Shown one piece after another: positions 16,564 to 24,753 of a stretch of 37,291 nt of DNA; position 1 is the first letter of the stretch; each line of letters begins with the position of its first letter. The notes under the pieces were generated by a model that ran no database searches, was not told where the DNA came from, and saw only the letters and a list, made by a program, of their open reading frames with translations. Position numbers and translations under genes: made by a program. Origin of the DNA: a virus; IMG/VR virus record IMGVR_UViG_3300028299_000011, positions 1 to 37,291 of that record. One strand, 5' to 3'.

Positions 16564-17251
16564 TGATAAATGGACAAGAGAAGTGAATGATAGATATCGT
16601 CAAATGATAAAGGAAAAATATTCAAGAGATGAGATTAGGGATGAGTTAGGTCATTTGATGAAATATCACCCAGAAGGTAAATTTGATAGTGGAGGAGGTA
16701 TATTTCCATATAGAAGATTTTTGGGAATTTTAAATGAAATAAAATTTCATCCGAATTATATTTATTTCAATTTTAAATATGATGTTTCTTTATGGTATAA
16801 AGATAAAAAAGATATTATTTGTTATTTTACTATAAATGATATTGATTATGTTTTATTGTTAGAATATTTGATAGAAGATAATGATTTTTTCAATAATGAG
16901 GTAGTTTATAATGTTTTTTTTGCAATAAAAGATCGGTACGATTTGTTTATAAAAGAAATGAAAAGGGGGGAGATTAAAAAAGATGAAATAGATAAGTTAA
17001 GAGTTATGATGGAGGAAGAAACGAATCTTGGAGATGTTGTTAAGGTTTTTAACGCTATATCATATATTTTATTAAAAATTTTATCACATATAGAAAATCC
17101 TATTTATATGGTATCAGATACGAATAATCTTAAAAAAATAAAATTTTATAAAAAATCAATAGAAGATTCATTTAAAGAAAAGTATGAATTATTTGTTGGA
17201 AAGAGTTCACATACAGATAAAAAATCATATTATTTTAAAATAAAAAAATAA
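16553..17251 (+). CDS. Unknown protein, 232 aa, inside the fractured helicase locus
   Basis: Overlaps the endonuclease end by 11 bases and stops 8 bases before the helicase C-half, so it is locked into this locus. The sequence begins MKFNDKWTREVNDRYRQMIK and has KFDSGGGIFPYRRFLGILNE. It is rich in Lys, Asp and aromatic residues, with no zinc finger, nuclease or ATPase motif that I can see. No family recognised. It could be a helper of the mobile endonuclease or a passenger gene. Confidence 0.65.
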   Translation: MKFNDKWTREVNDRYRQMIKEKYSRDEIRDELGHLMKYHPEGKFDSGGGIFPYRRFLGILNEIKFHPNYIYFNFKYDVSLWYKDKKDIICYFTINDIDYVLLLEYLIEDNDFFNNEVVYNVFFAIKDRYDLFIKEMKRGEIKKDEIDKLRVMMEEETNLGDVVKVFNAISYILLKILSHIENPIYMVSDTNNLKKIKFYKKSIEDSFKEKYELFVGKSSHTDKKSYYFKIKK

Positions 17252-17259
17252 AAACAATA

Positions 17260-17622
17260 ATGAGAAAATTTATAGATACAATAGAAATAGATGACTGGGA
17301 AGTTGAAACAGATACAGGATGGTCTGATATAAAAGCTATTGGAAAGACAACTGAATATGATGAATGGGTTTTAAAAACAAAAAATACTGAACTTATTTGT
17401 GCTGATACACATATTGTTTTTAGAGAAAATATCGGGGAGATTTTTAATGATATGGAAGAAATTTATGTTAAGGATTTGAAAATTGGTGATTGTATCGTCA
17501 CAAAAAGTGGTGTTGAAAAAATTATTGATATACATAAAACAGAAAATAAGTCAAATATGTATGATTTACAGTTAGATGATAAAAACCATAGATTTTATTC
17601 TAATGATATATTAAGTCATAAT
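17260..17622 (+). other. Split intein C-fragment, 121 residues
   Basis: Covers everything after block A, including the Thr/His block B motif (ADTHIVF) and the C-terminal blocks with His-Asn before Ser+1. Together with the 32-residue N-fragment it gives a 153-residue mini-intein with no endonuclease domain. The endonuclease is encoded separately at 15421-16563. Confidence 0.82.
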
Positions 17623-18348
17623 TCAATGTGGTTACAAAATATCGCGGTTAACGCGGTAGAATATGGTAAAGTTATAGTTATTATAACATTAGAAATGTCA
17701 ATGAGAAAAGTTATGAAACGATTGGGTGCGATGAGGTTGAAAATTGACATAGATCAATACGATGAACTTAGTAAAGATACAACATTTATAAAAAATAGAA
17801 TTAATCAAGTAATTGGTAAGAATAATGGTATGTTTAATACAGATAAATCTGGAAAGATATTTGTTAAAAAATATAATACTAGTGATTGTAACATTATTGA
17901 TATTGATAATTACATAAGTAGATTACAAGAATCCAAGAATTTAAAAGTTGATATGATAATAGTTGATTATATTAATATTATGTCAGTAGATAGTGGGAGC
18001 AAAGATATTAAAAATAATTTATATATGAAAGGAAAACATCTAGCGGAAGGACTGAGATATATCGCGGATAAATATAATACGGTTGTTATAACCGCTACTC
18101 AGTTGGATCGTGCGGTATGGGGGGCGAATGATGTTAAATTGAATGATATTCCAGAGAGTAAAGCTATCGCGGAAACCGCGGATACGGTTTGGGCTATTAT
18201 TAGAACACCAAGTATGAAAAAAGAGAATAAGTATAAATTGAAAATATTAAAACTTCGTGATGGTGAACATAAAGAAGAACAAATAAGATTTGATTTTAAT
18301 ACAAAATATTTAACAATAGAAAATGATATGATAGAGGGGTCAGTTTGA
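17260..18348 (+). CDS. Replicative DNA helicase (gp41/DnaB-type), C-terminal half preceded by a split-intein C-fragment
   Basis: 362 aa. Residues 1-121 are intein: block B-like ICADTHIVF, a strand-rich middle, then MYDLQLDDKNHRFYSNDILS ending HN, with Ser122 as the +1 residue. Residues 122-362 continue the helicase core from the last Walker A residue: SMWLQNIAVNAVEYGK, VIIVDYIN as Walker B region (MIIVDYINIMSVDSG), then TATQLDRAVW, and an arginine-finger-type end NKYKLKILKLRDGE. The gene cannot give a working helicase unless spliced in trans to the 14670-15371 product. Alanine codons are mostly GCG in the helicase part and GCT in the intein part. Confidence 0.88.
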   Translation: MRKFIDTIEIDDWEVETDTGWSDIKAIGKTTEYDEWVLKTKNTELICADTHIVFRENIGEIFNDMEEIYVKDLKIGDCIVTKSGVEKIIDIHKTENKSNMYDLQLDDKNHRFYSNDILSHNSMWLQNIAVNAVEYGKVIVIITLEMSMRKVMKRLGAMRLKIDIDQYDELSKDTTFIKNRINQVIGKNNGMFNTDKSGKIFVKKYNTSDCNIIDIDNYISRLQESKNLKVDMIIVDYINIMSVDSGSKDIKNNLYMKGKHLAEGLRYIADKYNTVVITATQLDRAVWGANDVKLNDIPESKAIAETADTVWAIIRTPSMKKENKYKLKILKLRDGEHKEEQIRFDFNTKYLTIENDMIEGSV

Positions 18349-18354
18349 CTTTAA

Positions 18355-18371
18355 TTTTTTAATATATAAAA
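18355..18371 (+). promoter_or_regulatory. AT-box promoter candidate for the acidic protein gene
   Basis: TTTTTTAATATATAAAA, one of the best matches to the recurrent box, 27 bases before the start at 18399. Confidence 0.5.
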
Positions 18372-18398
18372 TCCCCTTCAAAAAAATATAGAAAACAT

Positions 18399-19139
18399 AT
18401 GACAAAAGATAAAGACCCAAAGCCAAAGAAACAGATTGATGATGAAGATATTGATGATATGGACTGGGAAGATGATGATTTAGAAGAAAATACAAATGAT
18501 GATAAAAACGATAATGTTGATGGTGATGATATTGATTTAGATATTATTGTTGATGATATTGTGGAGGACGATACTGATGATGATGATACAGATTTAGATG
18601 ATCCCGATGACGATGATGATGATGATACTGTTTATTTTAAATTCAATACTACTAGTCATAAAATAGAAGGTAAACATAGATTAAAAAGGGATACCATATT
18701 TTATGGTAAATTAAATGAGGAATCAGAAGAAGATGAAATATTATACTACAATTCAACTTCAGAATATTATAATAAAGATTTTCCAATAGAACGAGGAACG
18801 GTTTATGAAGATGAATCTAGAAATTATGGTGAAGTTGAAAGTCAAAGATTATTGAAAAAAGATATTTATAATCTTCTTAAAGCAAAAACAGATTTAGATT
18901 TTGATTCAAATAGAAGAAAACCAAATAAACAATCGTTTAACTCTTATTATGAAATGTTATTAAAAAATTTAAATAACAACTATACAAAGTCTGAAATATT
19001 TGTAGAATTATCTTATTATTTTACTGACCATATATTTAATATGTACAAATTATTATATCCACAATATGCTACGAGTATAATAATGGAGTTACGAGAGAAG
19101 GGGTATCTAGATGAACTAGATGATATGATGTTTGTATAA
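18399..19139 (+). CDS. Acidic protein, 246 aa, function unknown
   Basis: After a short Lys-rich start (MTKDKDPKPKKQ) residues 13-80 are almost pure Asp/Glu with few hydrophobics, a disordered polyanion. The rest looks folded: YFKFNTTSHKIEGKH, a helical region near LLKKDIYNLLKAKTDLDF, and an end rich in Tyr and Leu. Acidic tails of this kind occur in DNA mimics and in partners of DNA-binding replication proteins. Position between the helicase and ribonucleotide reductase genes supports a replication role, but no family is recognised. Confidence 0.65.
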   Translation: MTKDKDPKPKKQIDDEDIDDMDWEDDDLEENTNDDKNDNVDGDDIDLDIIVDDIVEDDTDDDDTDLDDPDDDDDDDTVYFKFNTTSHKIEGKHRLKRDTIFYGKLNEESEEDEILYYNSTSEYYNKDFPIERGTVYEDESRNYGEVESQRLLKKDIYNLLKAKTDLDFDSNRRKPNKQSFNSYYEMLLKNLNNNYTKSEIFVELSYYFTDHIFNMYKLLYPQYATSIIMELREKGYLDELDDMMFV

Positions 19140-19206
19140 ACTATTTTCATAAAAACATCTATATTTTGAAATAGGGGAAGACTCTATAAAAAAAAATAAT
19201 ATAAAT

Positions 19207-22200
19207 ATGAATTTTTACTCTAGAGAAGAGGTTTATAAATCAACTCTTGATTATTTTAATGGTGATTCACTCGCTACTGATGTATGGATTAATAAATACG
19301 CGTTGAAGACTGATGAGAAGATTTATGAACTAACACCAGATGATATGCATAGAAGAATAGCGAAAGAATTATCTAGGATTGAAAGTAAATATCCAAATCC
19401 ATTGAGTGAGGAAAAAATATTTGATTTGATAAAAAATTTCAAATATATCGTTCCACAAGGGAGTCCGATGTCTGGAATTGGAAACAATAAACAAGTTGTA
19501 AGTCTCTCAAACTGTTTTGTTATAGGAAATGAAGCGGATTCTTATGGTGGAATTTTTATGACAGACCAAGAACAAGCTCAATTGATGAAAAGAAGAGGTG
19601 GTGTTGGTCACGATTTATCTCATATAAGACCTAAAAAATCACCCGTAAAAAATTCCGCGTTAACATCAACTGGAATAGTACCATTTATGGAAAGATTTTC
19701 CAACACTACTCGTGAGGTAGCACAAGATGGTCGCAGAGGAGCATTAATGCTTTCAATTTCTGTAAAGCACCCAGATTCAGAGGATTTTATTGATGCGAAA
19801 TTAGATAAGAAAAAAATAACAGGGGCTAATATATCTGTTAAAATTGATGATGAATTTCTTAAATCTGTTGAAACAAATAAAGAATATATACAAAAATTTC
19901 CAATAGACTCTGATTCACCAATAGTTGAAAAGATTATAGATCCATCACTGTTGTGGAATAAAATAATCCATAACGCGTGGAAATCTGCGGAACCAGGAAT
20001 ATTGTTTTGGGATACAATAATTAGAGAATCTGTGCCAGATTGTTACGCGGATTTGGGGTTTGCCACAATTAGTACAAATCCTTGTATTGTTGGAGATACA
20101 TTGATTTCGGTTGCTGATGGTAGAAACGCTGTTAGTATAAAACAATTAACTGAAGAAGGAAAAGATGTATTAGTGTACTGTTTGGATAATAATGGTAAAT
20201 TGGCCATAAGGACAATGCGAAATCCAAGAATTACTGGATATAATCAAAGGATTTATAAAATTACATTAGAAGGGGGCCATAAAATAAGAGTAACTGGAAA
20301 TCACAAAATTAGATTATCTAATGGTGAATATGTAGAAGCGAAAGATTTAAAATATGCTGATAGCCTTCATATTATGACTAAATGGAAAAATCCTATTGTT
20401 ATAGATGATAATAAATCAAAAAATGATTATATGTGGATTAATAATGCACAATTCAAAAAAACTATATCAGAACATAGATTTGTTTATGAACAATATCATA
20501 ATATTAAATTAAATAGTGGGCAGATTATACATCATATAGATTATGATACATTAAACAATAATGTAAATAATCTTGAAATTATGACAAGAGATGAACACAA
20601 TGAGTTTCATAGAAAAGATATGATGGGTAAAAATAATCCTATATTTAAAATAAAATCTGATGAAAAAAAATTTTTAGAATATTCAAAAAAAATATCATTA
20701 TCTTGTAGTGGTATAAAGAATGGAAATTATATGGATGTTTCTAATGAACATATAATAAATCAAGCCATAATATTAACAAAAAAATTAGATAGGAGATTTA
20801 GCAACAGAGATTGGGTTAATCACGCCAAAGAAAATAATTTACCACAAAGATTCTCTAATTTTAGAAAAAATAAATTAGGATCTATTACAACATTATCAAA
20901 ACGAATAGCACTAGAATTGGGATATGATAAAATAAATATAGATCCAAGAATTGTTGAAACATATAAAAAAGCTTTAGATGGTGGTTATAATACTGAGATA
21001 ATTAATAATAGGGTTATGGTAATTAAATATTGTGAGATGTGTAATAAAGAATTTAAGGTTAATTATTTTAATAGAGAAATATCATTTTGTGGACATTCTT
21101 GTTCATTACAAAAGATTAATAATGATAATAAAATTAAAGAAAAAAGAACATTTACTATAAATGAGATATTTAATAGGAGGGGAGATGATAACAAAAAGAA
21201 ACAGGTTAAGATTTATTCCAATCTTAAATTTAAATTAGGTAGGAATCCACAATTAAAGGAGTGGGAAGATGAATGTAGAGAATTAAAAATTCCATTTAGA
21301 CTTAAAACCAAATATGGATTTTTTGATTTTTCAGAATTGATAGAAGAATCAAAATATTTTAATCACAAAGTAATATCTATTGATGAAGATGGATACGAAA
21401 ATGTATACAATGGAACAGTTGATGACTTTCATAATTTTTTCTCTGGGTGTTTTATTGAGGAATGTTCCAATAATAAACCTAAGTATTTGAGTATTAATCA
21501 ATTAAATTGTGGTGAGATAACCCTCTGTAAATATGATAGTTGCAGATTAATCGCGATGAATTTGTATGGTTTTGTTGAAAACCCATTTACAAAAGAATCA
21601 TTTTTTAATTTTGATAAATTTAAAGAATATGTCATTTATGGTCAACGATTTATGGATGATGTTATTGATTTAGAATTAGAAAAAATAGAAACTATTTTAG
21701 AGAAAATTAAAAGTGATCCAGAAGATGATTTTATAAAAAGTATAGAAATAGATTTATGGAAAAAAATAAAAGATAAAGCTATTAGGGGTCGTAGAACAGG
21801 TCTTGGTGTTACCGCGGAGGGAGATATGTTAGCCGCGTTAGGATTTAGATACGGAACAAAAGAAGCGACTAGTTTTTCTATAGAAATTCATAAAACTCTC
21901 GCAATTGAAGCGTATCGTTCTTCAGCGATAATGGCGAAAGAGAGGGGAAGTTTTGAGATTTATGATTGTGAAAGAGAAGTTAATAATCCATTCATATCTA
22001 GATTAAAAGAGAATGACCCAATGTTAGATAAAATGTTAAAAGAATATGGTAGAAGAAATATAGCGTTATTAACAGTTGCTCCAACTGGTAGTTTATCAAT
22101 TTTAACAAAAACAACATCTGGATTAGAACCTGTATTTTCACCCGCTTACAAAAGAAGAAGAAAAATCAATCCAAATGATAAAAATTCTAGGTCTGATTTT

Positions 22201-23169
22201 GTTGATGATAATGATGATCATTGGGAAGAATATACAATTCTTCATCCAAAATTTATTGTATGGTTAGAATTAAATAATTATAATGTTTCTAGTGTATTAA
22301 ATATGACAGAAGAAGAATTGGATAAATTAGTAGAAAAATCACCATATTACAAAGCTTCATCAAATGATATAGATTGGCATGAAAAAGTTAGAATGCAAGG
22401 AGAAGTTCAAAAATGGGTAGATCATTCGATAGCTGCAACAATAAATCTTCCATCATCAACAACTGAAGAAATGGTTGATGAACTTTACAAAACCGCTTGG
22501 AAATATGGCTGCAAGGGAATTACTGTTTATAGAGATGGTAGTAGAGATGGTGTTCTTATTAGAGATGATAAAGACAAGAAAACTGTTGAACAATATTTGA
22601 AAGAAAATAACGCGCCAAAAAGACCAAAAACACTTGAATGTGAAGTAGTTAGATTTGTAAATAACAAAGAAAAGTGGGTTGGATTTTTAGGTATGTATGA
22701 TGAGGATGGGACAAAATATCCATATGAATTGTTTACTGGATTGATGGAATCGTTTCCAGTTCCAGGATATGTTGAAAAAGCGTGGATTAGAAAAATGAAA
22801 GATAAAACAACAAGTAAATCACAATATGATCTAGTTTATTTAGATAAAGATGGTTATGAAGTTATAATGACTGGATTAAACAGGGCGTTTGATCGTGAGT
22901 TTTGGAATACTAGTAAGATGTTATCCGCGATGTTAAGACATAAAATTCACCTTCCAACTGTTATGAATCTAGTTGATACATTACAAATAAACAAAAATGG
23001 AGACACACCATTCTTTGGAACTTGGCAAGCGGGGGTTAAAAGGATTTTGAAGAAATATTTAAAAACATCACAAATTGATGAAAATTCTTGTCCAGAATGT
23101 GGATCTACTAATTTAGTTAGATTAGAAGGGTGTGTAAAATGTCTAGATTGTCAATGGAATCGCTGCTGA
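19207..23169 (+). CDS. nrdJ: Class II (B12-dependent) ribonucleotide reductase with an HNH-containing intein
   Basis: 1320 aa as translated, 845 after removal of the intein (residues 293-767). Reductase signatures are VPQGSPMSGIGN, SLSNCFVIG, MKRRGGVGHDLSHIRPKKSP, NTTREVAQDGRRGALML, the active-site NPCGEIT (rebuilt by splicing), LTVAPTGSLSIL, and GCKGITVYRDGSRDGVL. The C-terminal CPECG...CVKCLDC zinc ribbon is typical of NrdJ. It makes deoxynucleotides independently of oxygen using adenosylcobalamin, which the host must supply. The intein splits the protein exactly before the Cys of NPCGE, so unspliced enzyme must be inactive. Confidence 0.92.
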   Translation: MNFYSREEVYKSTLDYFNGDSLATDVWINKYALKTDEKIYELTPDDMHRRIAKELSRIESKYPNPLSEEKIFDLIKNFKYIVPQGSPMSGIGNNKQVVSLSNCFVIGNEADSYGGIFMTDQEQAQLMKRRGGVGHDLSHIRPKKSPVKNSALTSTGIVPFMERFSNTTREVAQDGRRGALMLSISVKHPDSEDFIDAKLDKKKITGANISVKIDDEFLKSVETNKEYIQKFPIDSDSPIVEKIIDPSLLWNKIIHNAWKSAEPGILFWDTIIRESVPDCYADLGFATISTNPCIVGDTLISVADGRNAVSIKQLTEEGKDVLVYCLDNNGKLAIRTMRNPRITGYNQRIYKITLEGGHKIRVTGNHKIRLSNGEYVEAKDLKYADSLHIMTKWKNPIVIDDNKSKNDYMWINNAQFKKTISEHRFVYEQYHNIKLNSGQIIHHIDYDTLNNNVNNLEIMTRDEHNEFHRKDMMGKNNPIFKIKSDEKKFLEYSKKISLSCSGIKNGNYMDVSNEHIINQAIILTKKLDRRFSNRDWVNHAKENNLPQRFSNFRKNKLGSITTLSKRIALELGYDKINIDPRIVETYKKALDGGYNTEIINNRVMVIKYCEMCNKEFKVNYFNREISFCGHSCSLQKINNDNKIKEKRTFTINEIFNRRGDDNKKKQVKIYSNLKFKLGRNPQLKEWEDECRELKIPFRLKTKYGFFDFSELIEESKYFNHKVISIDEDGYENVYNGTVDDFHNFFSGCFIEECSNNKPKYLSINQLNCGEITLCKYDSCRLIAMNLYGFVENPFTKESFFNFDKFKEYVIYGQRFMDDVIDLELEKIETILEKIKSDPEDDFIKSIEIDLWKKIKDKAIRGRRTGLGVTAEGDMLAALGFRYGTKEATSFSIEIHKTLAIEAYRSSAIMAKERGSFEIYDCEREVNNPFISRLKENDPMLDKMLKEYGRRNIALLTVAPTGSLSILTKTTSGLEPVFSPAYKRRRKINPNDKNSRSDFVDDNDDHWEEYTILHPKFIVWLELNNYNVSSVLNMTEEELDKLVEKSPYYKASSNDIDWHEKVRMQGEVQKWVDHSIAATINLPSSTTEEMVDELYKTAWKYGCKGITVYRDGSRDGVLIRDDKDKKTVEQYLKENNAPKRPKTLECEVVRFVNNKEKWVGFLGMYDEDGTKYPYELFTGLMESFPVPGYVEKAWIRKMKDKTTSKSQYDLVYLDKDGYEVIMTGLNRAFDREFWNTSKMLSAMLRHKIHLPTVMNLVDTLQINKNGDTPFFGTWQAGVKRILKKYLKTSQIDENSCPECGSTNLVRLEGCVKCLDCQWNRC
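20083..21507 (+). mobile_element. Intein in the reductase gene, 475 residues, HNH endonuclease type
   Basis: Starts CIVGDTLISVADG (block A); block B is GGHKIRVTGNHKIRL. The endonuclease insert carries HRFVYEQYH, then IIHHIDYDTLNNNVNNLEIM and DEHNEFH, the HNH_3 type used by homing inteins and group I introns. A Cys-rich CEMCNKEF...SFCGHSCS part may bind DNA. The end has GTVDDFHNFFSGCF (block F) and SINQLN before Cys+1. The residue before the terminal Asn is Leu instead of the usual His. Only 1 of about 10 alanine codons is GCG, against roughly 21 of 36 in the flanking exteins, so it is a later arrival. Confidence 0.9.
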
Positions 23170-23230
23170 CAGCAAAACATCATCCCGAATACTTGTAAAT
23201 ATCCTGCTGATTTTCAAATAGACCACGGTC

Positions 23231-23401
23231 ATGAGGGGCAGTAAACCCAAGAAAAAAATATTTATTACATATTTTACATGTGGATTTGATAAAATAGAAA
23301 TTAAAAGAAGATCTGTTGAAAATGAAAATAAAGAATATATTTTAATACTAGATAAAGATTATACAGAATTTTTAGAAAAAATAAAAAAAGTGGTCAATTG
23401 A
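23231..23401 (+). CDS. Small hypothetical protein, 56 aa
   Basis: Starts MRGSKPKKKIFITYFTCGFD and ends EKIKKVVN. It follows nrdJ by 61 bases and its stop lies inside the perfect palindrome at 23383-23412, so its last codons double as terminator stem. A basic start and a central IKRRSVENENKEYI are visible; no family recognised. The 61 bases before it show no convincing ribosome-binding site, so it may not be expressed. Confidence 0.5.
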   Translation: MRGSKPKKKIFITYFTCGFDKIEIKRRSVENENKEYILILDKDYTEFLEKIKKVVN

Positions 23402-23412
23402 CCACTTTTTTT
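23383..23412. terminator. Bidirectional terminator, perfect palindrome
   Basis: AAAAAAAGTGGTCA joined to its exact complement around an AATT centre, with A-run and T-run ends. It separates the plus-strand replication block from the minus-strand block. Both convergent genes end inside it. Confidence 0.88.
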
Positions 23413-23711
23413 ATAAACCCTTTTCTGAAAAACCCTCGTTTTGTCAAAAATGTCATAAAATTATTCATATTGGTTTTAGATAATTCAAATCTACCACTAG
23501 GACAACCATTTTTAAAATAACATACACTTTTCCCATCTTTTATATCTCTACTTAATCTAACGATTAGTATATCACCACAGGTATCCGAGTGTTTAGATAT
23601 ATCAATTTGAAAAACTACAAATTTTTTCTCACTATCTACTTTTATATGAAATTTTTCACTACTTTTGAATATTTCATTAAAGTATGACCTTATAGTTTCA
23701 GTATAATCCAT
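23394..23711 (-). CDS. Hypothetical protein, 105 aa
   Basis: I choose the ATG at 23711 (MDYTETIRSYFNEIF), which overlaps the stop of the upstream gene by one base (TAATG). A start 12 codons earlier (23747) would overlap that gene by 37 bases. The protein has FVVFQIDIS, GDILIVRLSRD and RFELSKTNMNNFMTFLTKRG and ends IKKVVN. It is probably a small alpha/beta protein, family not recognised. Coupling suggests it works with the tagged protein upstream. Confidence 0.65.
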   Translation of the reverse strand: MDYTETIRSYFNEIFKSSEKFHIKVDSEKKFVVFQIDISKHSDTCGDILIVRLSRDIKDGKSVCYFKNGCPSGRFELSKTNMNNFMTFLTKRGFFRKGFIKKVVN

Positions 23712-24694
23712 TATTTTATATATTGAGCTTTGTACGCATTTATCCACCCTGGGAGTTTCATATTTTTGGAATCCATTGGATATGTATACGATATTTGATT
23801 AAGTTCAAAATTTACATAAAATCCATCAAATGGGCAATATTGTGGAAATCGGGTATCCTCTAACTGGGTAATAAATACATCAATACCACGCCTTGATGAA
23901 CCATCTGGTAAAGAACCAACAGTAGTACAATTTTTTATTTTATTTTTCGCGTACTCTTTTATTTTATTATCAAATATTGATCCACTACCACCTTCACCAT
24001 AATAATTGTTTAATAATCCATAATGTTCGCCTTTTTTATAATATCCGTGTGTTTCAACCTGTTCACCTTCTATTAATGGTCTCCTACCTCTTACTTTTCC
24101 ATTTTTTAACGCGACAACAACACCAATATTTTTTGGATTTTTAGTATAAATATCAAACCAACTCACCCCTGGTTCGGCATATGAATAACCTTTAGATAGA
24201 TGTTGGTTGAAATTTGCACAAGATGATGAAAACCTACTCATATCTATACTATCATTGTATCCGAACGCTTCTAAACATTTATCACCTCGATATATCTCAA
24301 CATGAATTTCATCATCAAATAAAGATTTCCATTTATTTGAAAATTCTTCAAGATCTTTTTGTATTATATTTTCATCAAAATATTCTTTTTTTATAATTTT
24401 TGATACGATTTTACTTATTTTAGCGTCTTGTCTTCTTGGTGATGTATATGGATCAACACTTTCTTCAACATATCTAGTTGGTATATAGGATATTTCACCT
24501 TTATCATTAACATCTAAATAATTTAATGGTGATTCAATTAAGTTATCAGCAGATATATTTTCAAATGATAATATAAAAGATGATAGCTTTGTGTTAACAA
24601 TTTTTAGCACATTCTTTAATTTATCTGATATTTCTATACGAGATTTTACATCAACACTTTCTTTAGTGAATTCCAACCACGAGAATATTTTCAT
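23711..24694 (-). CDS. Conserved-looking phage protein of unknown function, possible head cargo, 327 aa
   Basis: The N-terminus MKIFSWLEFTKES resembles the tag of other proteins here and T4 internal proteins. A helical region follows to about residue 125, then VEIYRGDKCLEAF, SRFSSSCANFNQ, SWFDIYTKN and GVVVALKNGKVRGRRPL. These recall a widespread family in phages that has an SSC motif and a GRA-type strand, with no known function. The YRGD could suggest an ADP-ribosyltransferase start (T4 Alt is also a packaged head protein), but the required Glu motif is not evident, so I do not claim it. An AT box lies upstream. Confidence 0.65.
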   Translation of the reverse strand: MKIFSWLEFTKESVDVKSRIEISDKLKNVLKIVNTKLSSFILSFENISADNLIESPLNYLDVNDKGEISYIPTRYVEESVDPYTSPRRQDAKISKIVSKIIKKEYFDENIIQKDLEEFSNKWKSLFDDEIHVEIYRGDKCLEAFGYNDSIDMSRFSSSCANFNQHLSKGYSYAEPGVSWFDIYTKNPKNIGVVVALKNGKVRGRRPLIEGEQVETHGYYKKGEHYGLLNNYYGEGGSGSIFDNKIKEYAKNKIKNCTTVGSLPDGSSRRGIDVFITQLEDTRFPQYCPFDGFYVNFELNQISYTYPMDSKNMKLPGWINAYKAQYIK

Positions 24695-24709
24695 TAAAAA
24701 TTCTTTTTC

Positions 24710-24725
24710 TTTTATATATTAAAAA
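24710..24725 (-). promoter_or_regulatory. AT-box promoter candidate for 24694-23394
   Basis: On the minus strand TTTTTAATATATAAAA, 15 bases before the start at 24694. Confidence 0.5.
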
Positions 24726-24753
24726 GCAAATATAAGAAAAAAATTTTAATAAT

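Noticed and set aside
19160-19168. TATATTTTG upstream of the reductase, also at about 31452
   Set aside because: One base too long for TAnnTTTG and without a TTTG at the right distance, so not called a host-type promoter.
23747-23747. Earlier start for the 105-aa gene
   Set aside because: It would overlap the upstream coding region by 37 bases; the ATG at 23711 overlaps its stop by one base, as typical of coupled genes here.
23711-24694. ADP-ribosyltransferase (T4 Alt-like) identity
   Set aside because: YRGD and an SSS run are suggestive, but no convincing ExE motif is found, so the protein is left as unknown.
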